From NCBI GenBank assembly GCA_937858235.1, contig CALLZZ010000539.1:1-6281 (forward strand): a stretch of DNA of 6,281 bases. The letters run 5' to 3'. Made by a program: the position numbers and the translations under genes. Shown one piece after another: positions 1-4,461 of the stretch (position 1 is the stretch's first letter; each line of letters starts with the position of its first letter). This stretch comes from an uncultured Clostridia bacterium (GTDB lineage: Bacteria; Bacillota; Clostridia; Oscillospirales; Oscillospiraceae). Under the pieces are notes generated by a model. That model saw nothing but the letters and a program-made list of their open reading frames with translations, was not told the DNA's origin and ran no database searches.

Positions 1-681
1 GGGGGAGCCCTGCAAACCGATAGTATCGCGTTCGATCAGGGGATCATCCTTCAGAGCTTCGAAATCATAAACATCCATGGGCTTGCTGAAGCAATCAACA
101 ATGCCGCCAACGGACATGTAGCGGGGCTCATTCAGTTCTTTGATGCAGGTCAGCAGGCTGGGAGTCTGGACCTTAACCATCATGAAACCGTCTTCCAGCA
201 TACGCTTAACGGTCAGTGTGTTGCCTTCCTTCTTGATGTCAGCAACATAAGAAACCTGGGGCAGACCCAGCTTTTCAGCCATCTGAGGGCCAACCTGAGC
301 GGTATCGCCATCGATAGCCTGACGGCCGCACAGAACGATGTCATCAGGGCCTACGCCAACCTGGTTAACACCAGCGGCCAGGATCTGAGAAGTAGCGAAG
401 GTATCGGAGCCGCCGAATTCACGGGCAGACAGCAGGACACAACGGTCAGCACCGCGAGCGATGCATTCACGCAGCATACCTTCTGCGGGGGGGGGACCCA
501 TGGTGACAACAACGACTTCACAACCAGTTTCGTCCTTCAGCTGCAGAGCAGCTTCCAGAGCGTTCAGGTCATCGGGGTTGGTGATGGTTTCCATGGATGC
601 ACGATCCAGGGTACCGTTATCGTTAACGGAAACCTTACCGGAGGTATCCGGAACCTGTTTTACACAAACAATTGCTTTCAT
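1..681 (-). CDS. etfB: Electron transfer flavoprotein beta subunit, C-terminus cut off by window edge
   Basis: EtfB is the small subunit of the EtfAB heterodimer that passes electrons from NADH to butyryl-CoA dehydrogenase in the cytoplasm. In anaerobes that make butyrate it takes part in flavin-based electron bifurcation to ferredoxin (family knowledge). Translating the minus strand from ATG at 681 gives 227 uninterrupted residues to the window edge; the family is usually about 260, so roughly 35 C-terminal residues are missing. Visible landmarks are the start MKAIVCVKQVPDT, NPDDLNALEAALQLKDE at about 35-51, the VTMGPP loop at 59-64, FGGSDT at 89-94 and the signature CGRQAIDGDTAQVGP at 118-132. 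AAGGAGG at 698-692 lies 10 bases before the start. The gene begins 19 bp after bcd, so the two are almost certainly co-transcribed, with etfA expected next. One oddity is a run of nine C on the coding strand (487-495) inside the GPPP codons. Confidence 0.96.
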   Translation of the reverse strand, partial: MKAIVCVKQVPDTSGKVSVNDNGTLDRASMETITNPDDLNALEAALQLKDETGCEVVVVTMGPPPAEGMLRECIARGADRCVLLSAREFGGSDTFATSQILAAGVNQVGVGPDDIVLCGRQAIDGDTAQVGPQMAEKLGLPQVSYVADIKKEGNTLTVKRMLEDGFMMVKVQTPSLLTCIKELNEPRYMSVGGIVDCFSKPMDVYDFEALKDDPLIERDTIGLQGSP

Positions 682-700
682 TATTCACAAACCTCCTTAA

Positions 701-1861
701 TTACTTAATGCCCAGCTGAGCAGAGATGACCATTCTCTGAGCTTCGGAAGTACCTTCGTAGATTTCGGTGATCTTAGCATCACGCATCATACGTTCAACC
801 TGGTACTCACGAATGTAGCCGTAGCCACCGAACAGCTGGACGCAACGACGAGTAACGTCGGATGAAGCTTCGCCGCAGAACAGCTTAGCCATAGCGGAGT
901 CCAGAGCATAGTTCTGAGTCTTGTCGCCCTTGTTGTAGGCGTCTTCCTTGCATGCTGCCGAATAAACCAGCAACTGACCAGCACTCAGCTTGGTGTGCAT
1001 ATCAGCGATTTCAAACTGAGTTCTCTGGAACTTAGACAGGGTCTTCTTGAACTGCTTACGTTCCTGAACATACTTCATGGTGATATCCAGTGCGCCTTCG
1101 CCGATGCCCAGTGCCTGTGCAGCAACGCCAGCACGAGCGCCGTTCAGGGTGTGCATGCAGATCTTCCAGCCCTGACCCTCTTTGCCAACCAGGTTAGCAG
1201 CGGGGATGCGGCAATCTTCGAAGATCAGGTCGGTGGTGGAAGAACCACGGATGCCCATCTTCTTTTCATGCAGACCGGTGGTGAAGCCGGGGGTGCCCTT
1301 TTCAACGATGAACAGGGAGATGCCCTTCAGACCCTTGGTCTTGTCGGTAACAGCGAAGACAACATAGGTGTCAGCGGTGTCGCCGTTGGTGATGAAGCAC
1401 TTAACGCCGTTCAGGACGTATTCGTCGCCATCCTTGACAGCGAAGGTCTGCTGACCGGAAGCGTCAGTACCAGCACCGGGCTCAGTCAGGCCGAATGCAC
1501 CGATCTTACGACCGGAAGCCAGATCGGGGATATACTTCATTTTCTGCTCTTCAGAGCCGAAAGCCATGATGGGGCCCATGCAAAGAGAAGTATGTGCAGC
1601 CACGACAACGGAAGAAGTTGCGCACTTCTTGGAGATTTCTTCGATAGCGATGCAATACATCAGGTTATCGCCACCAGCTCCACCGTACTTCTTGGGGATG
1701 GGAATACCCATCATGCCATAGCGAGCAAATTTTGCAACGCTTTCCCAAGGAAATCTTTCTTCTTCGTCAATTTCGACAGCCAGGGGTTCAAGTTCATTCT
1801 CTGCGAATTCGCGGAACATCTTACGAGCCATTTCATGTTCTTTGCTCAATTTAAAGTCCAT
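701..1861 (-). CDS. bcd: Butyryl-CoA dehydrogenase (short-chain acyl-CoA dehydrogenase)
   Basis: This FAD enzyme reduces crotonyl-CoA to butyryl-CoA, receiving electrons from EtfAB. The 386-residue product has the full acyl-CoA dehydrogenase layout: an alpha-helical N-terminal domain (about 1-115), the beta domain opening with the FAD/substrate signature GLTEPGAGTD (124-133), and a C-terminal helical domain with FGGYGY (344-349). The catalytic base is Glu369 in IYEGTSE, the position used by bacterial butyryl-CoA and short-chain dehydrogenases. Length and termini are normal and there is no signal peptide. AGGAGG at 1875-1870, 8 bases upstream, supports the ATG at 1861. Substrate assignment rests on the neighbours (crt, hbd, etfB), since the family also includes dehydrogenases for other short acyl-CoAs. 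A strong hairpin lies just upstream of the ribosome binding site. Codon use is strongly biased (CTG, AAG, GGC, CGT), suggesting high expression. Confidence 0.95.
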   Translation of the reverse strand: MDFKLSKEHEMARKMFREFAENELEPLAVEIDEEERFPWESVAKFARYGMMGIPIPKKYGGAGGDNLMYCIAIEEISKKCATSSVVVAAHTSLCMGPIMAFGSEEQKMKYIPDLASGRKIGAFGLTEPGAGTDASGQQTFAVKDGDEYVLNGVKCFITNGDTADTYVVFAVTDKTKGLKGISLFIVEKGTPGFTTGLHEKKMGIRGSSTTDLIFEDCRIPAANLVGKEGQGWKICMHTLNGARAGVAAQALGIGEGALDITMKYVQERKQFKKTLSKFQRTQFEIADMHTKLSAGQLLVYSAACKEDAYNKGDKTQNYALDSAMAKLFCGEASSDVTRRCVQLFGGYGYIREYQVERMMRDAKITEIYEGTSEAQRMVISAQLGIK

Positions 1862-1889
1862 ATATGAATCCTCCTATTTTATATTTGAA

Positions 1890-1920
1890 CTAACCGGGGG
1901 GAGCGTATCCCCCCCATTAG
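1890..1920 (-). promoter_or_regulatory. Strong intercistronic hairpin between hbd and bcd
   Basis: In the 72-bp gap a 7-bp GC-rich stem, GGGGGGA (1896-1902) against TCCCCCC (1908-1914), closes a 5-base loop. CTAA (1890-1893) against TTAG (1917-1920) extends it across a 2x2 internal loop. In the minus-strand mRNA it ends 14 bases before the bcd Shine-Dalgarno and is not followed by a U-tract, so it does not look like an intrinsic terminator. A role in mRNA processing, stability or translation is inference. Confidence 0.65.
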
Positions 1921-1933
1921 AACAGAGATGAAA

Positions 1934-2767
1934 TTAATACTTAAAGAAGCCTTCACCAGTCTTGATGCCCAGTTTGCCAGCGCGAACCTTTTTGCGCAGC
2001 AGGGGGCAGGGACGATACTTGGAGTCAGCAAATTCTGCATACAGAACGTCCATAACAGCCAGAGCGATGTCGATACCGACCAGGTCAGCCAGATGCAGGG
2101 GGCCCATGGGATGGCCAGCGCCCAGCTTCATAGCAACGTCGATGTCTTCAGCGGAAGCCAGACCTTCGGACAGAACGAAAGCGCCTTCGTTGATCAGGGG
2201 AACCAGGATACGGTTAACTACGAAGCCAGCAGCTTCCTTCACGACGACGGGAGTCTTACCCAGTTCCTTGGAGATGGCAACAATTTTGTCAACCATTTCA
2301 TCGGGAGTCTGCTCAGCAGCGATAACTTCGACCAGCTTCATGACAGGAGCGGGGTTGAAGAAATGCATGCCGATGACTGGACGATCCAGACCGTTTGCGA
2401 TTTCAGTGATGGACAGGGAAGAGGTATTGGTAGCGAAGATGCAATCGGGGCCAACAACACTCATCAGGCCAGAGAAGACAGACTTCTTCATGCCCATATC
2501 TTCTTTGGAGCATTCCACGATCAGATCGCAGTCAGCACAAACGGTAGCTACATCACCGGGGACGATACGATTCAGGATAGTGTCAGCCTTTTCCTGATCC
2601 ATCTTGCCCTTAGCGACCTTCTTAGCATAGCTGGCAGCCAGCTTGTCCTTATGCTTTGCTGCGGAAGCTGCGCTGGAAGCGGTCATAGCGACATCCCAAC
2701 CTGCTTTTGCGAATACTTCACAGATGCCAGCACCCATGGTACCAGCGCCGATAACGCCAACTTTCAT
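1934..2767 (-). CDS. hbd: 3-hydroxybutyryl-CoA dehydrogenase
   Basis: Hbd reduces acetoacetyl-CoA to (S)-3-hydroxybutyryl-CoA in the cytoplasm, the step before Crt. The 277-residue protein is complete and of usual length. The N-terminal Rossmann domain has VGVIGAGTMGAG, with GAGTMG at 7-12. Catalytic residues can be placed by motif: Ser116 in NTSSLSI, His135 in GMHFFNP, Glu147 in MKLVEVI and Asn185 in FVVNR. The C-terminal domain carries HPMGPLHLADLVGIDIAL and ends in LGIKTGEGFFKY, typical of the short clostridial form. AGGAGG at 2781-2776, 8 bases upstream, fixes the ATG at 2767. It lies 209 bp after crt and 72 bp before bcd. One oddity is at the end of the second beta strand: the usual LRDI is MTAS here (residues 28-31), so the acidic residue that normally holds the adenine ribose of NAD is Ala30, hinting at altered cofactor preference. 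Confidence 0.95.
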   Translation of the reverse strand: MKVGVIGAGTMGAGICEVFAKAGWDVAMTASSAASAAKHKDKLAASYAKKVAKGKMDQEKADTILNRIVPGDVATVCADCDLIVECSKEDMGMKKSVFSGLMSVVGPDCIFATNTSSLSITEIANGLDRPVIGMHFFNPAPVMKLVEVIAAEQTPDEMVDKIVAISKELGKTPVVVKEAAGFVVNRILVPLINEGAFVLSEGLASAEDIDVAMKLGAGHPMGPLHLADLVGIDIALAVMDVLYAEFADSKYRPCPLLRKKVRAGKLGIKTGEGFFKY

Positions 2768-2792
2768 TTTATGTTCCTCCTGTTATAATTTT

Positions 2793-2821
2793 TTACTTAA
2801 AAATTGAACCTTTTTAAGTAA
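2793..2821 (-). promoter_or_regulatory. Perfect 11-bp hairpin ahead of the hbd ribosome binding site
   Basis: TTACTTAAAAA (2793-2803) and TTTTTAAGTAA (2811-2821) are exact inverted copies around a 7-base loop. On the mRNA strand the hairpin ends 11 bases before the hbd Shine-Dalgarno and is followed by an A-rich stretch, so it is not an intrinsic terminator. As DNA it could be an operator, but it does not match the Rex consensus. The role is unknown; its position resembles that of the hairpin before bcd. Confidence 0.6.
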
Positions 2822-2915
2822 GTTCGCGGGGTATTTGCGGGGGTAAATTTAAAGAAAAAGACAGGAATACGATAAGGTGATTCAAGCATGTCTTGTTTCT
2901 ACGTCCGTAAACAAT

Positions 2916-2954
2916 TTGGCAATGCTGCCGTCTTTCCACCTGACAAGCAGCCAA
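2916..2954 (-). other. Imperfect hairpin downstream of crt
   Basis: The transcript just past crt can fold as TTGGC-TGCT paired with AGCA-TT-GCCAA, with a GTC/GAC inner stem, leaving bulges and an A/G-rich loop. It begins 22 bases after the crt stop codon. There is no U-tract after it, so termination is not supported. It may be a processing or 3'-end stabilising structure, or chance. The rest of the 209-bp crt-hbd gap shows no ORF and no convincing promoter on the minus strand. Confidence 0.25.
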
Positions 2955-2976
2955 GCAGAAAGGAAGGATTCAACAA

Positions 2977-3762
2977 TTAGTTGTTAGTAAACACTGCCTT
3001 GGGCTTGGGCTTTTCTCTGCTCAGGAAGCAGGACATACCTTCTACTTGGTCATGGGTTTCGAAGCTGTTGCCGAACAGATTAGATTCCATAGCAACTGCT
3101 TCTGCGATGGGCAATGCCAAGCCATCGTTGATCATCTGCTTGGACAGACGAACAGCGATAGGAGCGTTCTTTGCAATCTTGTTAGCCAGCTTTTCTGCTG
3201 CAGCCATCAACTCGTCCTGAGGATAAACAGCATTAACCAGACCGATGCGCAGAGCGTCGTCAGCCTTCATGTTTCTGGCAGTGTAAATCAATTCCTTAGC
3301 AATGCCGGCGCCGACCAGACGAGCCATACGCTGGGTGCCGCCGTAACCGGGAGTGATGCCCAGCTGTACTTCGGGCTGACCAAACATAGCATTTTCAGAG
3401 CAGATGCGGATATCACAGCTCATAGACAGCTCGCAACCGCCGCCCAGTGCAAAGCCGTTGATGGCAGCGATAACGGGAATCGGCAAAGCTTCAATCTTCA
3501 AGAACAGGTCGTTGCCCATCTTGCTGTATGCACAGGCGTCAGCCTTGCTCATATGTACCATTGCGGAGATGTCAGCACCAGCGACGAAGCTCTTGTCGCC
3601 TGCACCGGTGATAATCAAACAGCGGACGGTGTCCAGATCAATGCTGTCAATGGCAGCGTTGATGTCGGTCAGAACAGCGGGGCTCAGTGCATTCAGAGCC
3701 TTGGGGTTATTGACGGTCAATACGGCAATAGCGCCCTTAGTTTCGAGAATTGCGAATGCCAT
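2977..3762 (-). CDS. crt: Crotonase (3-hydroxybutyryl-CoA dehydratase, enoyl-CoA hydratase family)
   Basis: Crt interconverts 3-hydroxybutyryl-CoA and crotonyl-CoA, linking Hbd to Bcd. The 261-residue protein has usual crotonase length. NNPKALNALS is at 18-27; the oxyanion-hole segments are SFVAGADISAM (58-68) and GFALGGGCELS (103-113). The two catalytic glutamates are Glu111 (GGGCELS) and Glu131 (GQPEVQLGITPGYGGTQR), 20 residues apart as in rat enoyl-CoA hydratase Glu144/Glu164. The frame stays open another 47 codons upstream to 3903, but MAFAILE is the family-like start and AGGAGG at 3777-3772 sits 9 bases before the ATG at 3762, so that start is chosen. This is the first gene of the butyrate cluster, with its own promoter and a Rex-like operator upstream and a leader of roughly 175 bases. 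The exact substrate is inferred from hbd and bcd next door. Confidence 0.95.
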   Translation of the reverse strand: MAFAILETKGAIAVLTVNNPKALNALSPAVLTDINAAIDSIDLDTVRCLIITGAGDKSFVAGADISAMVHMSKADACAYSKMGNDLFLKIEALPIPVIAAINGFALGGGCELSMSCDIRICSENAMFGQPEVQLGITPGYGGTQRMARLVGAGIAKELIYTARNMKADDALRIGLVNAVYPQDELMAAAEKLANKIAKNAPIAVRLSKQMINDGLALPIAEAVAMESNLFGNSFETHDQVEGMSCFLSREKPKPKAVFTNN

Positions 3763-3771
3763 TACGAAATC

Positions 3772-3777
3772 CCTCCT
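3772..3777 (-). promoter_or_regulatory. Ribosome binding site that sets the crt start
   Basis: AGGAGG on the minus strand, 9 bases before ATG 3762. It favours this start over the in-frame upstream ATG at 3903, which has no Shine-Dalgarno and would add 47 residues foreign to crotonases. Confidence 0.85.
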
Positions 3778-3880
3778 AAAAAATAACGATTTGCTGAAGG
3801 TACAGAATCGAACCAAAACACAATGAGTTTCAAAAAACAACAAATAAAGAGTTGCTGCATTCCGAATGGGATCATTGCCA

Positions 3881-3900
3881 TGCACACAATTTTCTGTGCA
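3881..3900 (-). promoter_or_regulatory. Hairpin in the crt 5' leader
   Basis: TGCACA and TGTGCA form an exact 6-bp inverted repeat around an 8-base loop, extendable by two G-U pairs in the RNA. It lies about 40-55 bases into the predicted crt leader, just downstream of the Rex-like site. The role is unknown; it could equally be a protein-binding dyad in DNA. Confidence 0.4.
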
Positions 3901-3910
3901 CATTCCATAA

Positions 3911-3928
3911 TTGTTATCTTTTTAACCA
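3911..3928 (-). promoter_or_regulatory. Candidate Rex operator of the butyrate cluster
   Basis: On the minus strand the site reads TGGTTAAAAAGATAACAA. The clostridial Rex consensus TTGTTAA-N4-TTAACAA has 14 fixed bases and 12 match, with one mismatch per half-site placed symmetrically. It starts 16 bp downstream of the crt -10 box, about +10 to +27 from the predicted start, a position where a bound repressor would block transcription. Rex senses the NADH/NAD+ ratio and is known to repress the crt-bcd-etfBA-hbd operon of Clostridium acetobutylicum. No rex gene is in this window, so the assignment rests on motif and context. Confidence 0.7.
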
Positions 3929-3943
3929 TTGCCTACTGCATCT

Positions 3944-3972
3944 AGTATAACTGCTTTTTCGTCAGGTTGCAA
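3944..3972 (-). promoter_or_regulatory. Sigma-A type promoter of the crt-hbd-bcd-etfB cluster
   Basis: TTGCAA (-35, 3972-3967) and TATACT (-10, 3949-3944) are separated by an ideal 17 bp; matches to consensus are 4/6 and 5/6. The predicted transcription start is near 3937, giving a leader of about 175 bases before crt. A/T-rich DNA upstream of the -35 could act as an UP element. Confidence 0.75.
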
Positions 3973-4001
3973 TAGGGAAAAGGAAAAACATTGATAAATA
4001 T

Positions 4002-4029
4002 TTGACAAAGCGTCAGAGCGCCGTATGGT
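4002..4029 (+). promoter_or_regulatory. Candidate plus-strand promoter, divergent from crt promoter
   Basis: A perfect TTGACA (4002-4007) is followed after 16 bp by TATGGT (4024-4029), 4/6 match to the -10 consensus. It points away from the crt promoter, the two -35 boxes being about 30 bp apart. TTTGAC (4001-4006) and GTCAAA (4028-4033) also form an inverted repeat spanning the promoter. A transcript starting near 4036 would carry AAGGAGG at 4045-4051. Activity is unproven. Confidence 0.4.
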
Positions 4030-4094
4030 CAAAGTGCACAAGAGAAGGAGGACGCCATTTTTCTACAAAAAACTTTTGCTGAAATTGCTCTTTT

Positions 4095-4122
4095 CCACAA
4101 AAAAATAGGCTGGTTTTTGTGG
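4095..4122. repeat. Inverted repeat, perfect 9-bp arms
   Basis: CCACAAAAA (4095-4103) and TTTTTGTGG (4114-4122) pair around a 10-base loop. Neither strand has a clean U-tract after the stem, so it is not a standard terminator. It lies within the possible plus-strand transcript that starts near 4036. Confidence 0.5.
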
Positions 4123-4181
4123 TCTCTTGTCTATCCGACGAAAAAACTCAGATAATTTCTGCTATTTTGCCAAAACGTTAG

Positions 4182-4232
4182 GAATTGCACCAGGGCTTCG
4201 TGAATGGTCGGAAAGCGGAGCTGGTGCAATTC
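4182..4232. repeat. Long inverted repeat, perfect 12-bp arms
   Basis: GAATTGCACCAG (4182-4193) and CTGGTGCAATTC (4221-4232) are exact inverted copies separated by 27 bases that can fold further (GCTTC against GAAAGC, with a bulge). Followed by TTTC on the plus strand and CCTAACGTTTT on the minus strand, it is at best a weak bidirectional terminator. It could mark the 3' end of a small plus-strand RNA, end murC transcripts about 230 bases past the stop codon, or be a copy of a dispersed palindromic repeat. Confidence 0.6.
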
Positions 4233-4461
4233 TTTCAAAAATATGGTGAATGTGCTGTATTTTTTCTAAAAATGATCAAATTCCAAAATCTGAGGAGAAA
4301 AGGCACATGTTTTTTTAAGACTGTAGATGTTTCTTTGATTACAATGTTGCGAAAAAGTGCTCTTGTTAGAAAAGGCTGCTCTTGCCAAAAGGATATTATT
4401 GGGAAAATAACGCGATTTAGAAATAGGGTCTGCGTTCGGAACGGAAAAAAGCTGTATGCGT

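Larger units (their letters stand above)
3973..4461. other. AT-rich intergenic region with no recognisable protein gene
   Basis: This 489-bp stretch lies between the crt promoter and the murC stop codon. I see no family-like protein in any frame. It holds a candidate plus-strand promoter (4002-4029), an AAGGAGG at 4045-4051 without an ATG, GTG or TTG at usable distance, inverted repeats at 4095-4122 and 4182-4232, and an imperfect tandem repeat at 4359-4392. A TTG-started 97-codon plus-strand frame (4185-4478) has no good ribosome binding site, runs through the long inverted repeat and into the murC end, and is not called as a gene. No clear intrinsic terminator follows murC. Confidence 0.6.

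Noticed and set aside
995..1867. 290-codon plus-strand open frame opposite bcd
   Set aside because: Pure antisense shadow of bcd; no family-like sequence and its existence follows from codon bias in bcd.
1928..2788. 286-codon plus-strand open frame opposite hbd
   Set aside because: Shadow of hbd; hbd has complete motifs, start and ribosome binding site.
2784..2789. TATAAT on the plus strand next to the hbd start
   Set aside because: No suitable -35 box and it points into the hbd-crt gap with no plus-strand gene; it is likely a by-product of the AT-rich leader.
2768..2976. Separate promoter for hbd in the 209-bp gap
   Set aside because: I searched the minus strand and found no -35/-10 pair with acceptable spacing; read-through from the crt promoter is simpler.
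3046..3786. 246-codon plus-strand open frame opposite crt
   Set aside because: Shadow of crt with no own ribosome site or recognisable motif.
3763..3903. 47-residue N-terminal extension of Crt from ATG 3903
   Set aside because: No Shine-Dalgarno at 3903, residues are unlike crotonases, and a proper ribosome site precedes ATG 3762.
4292..4318. GAGGAG followed after 9 bases by ATG at 4307
   Set aside because: The frame is ATG-TTT-TTT-TAA, only three codons. A slip on the seven T would open a longer frame, but nothing supports that.
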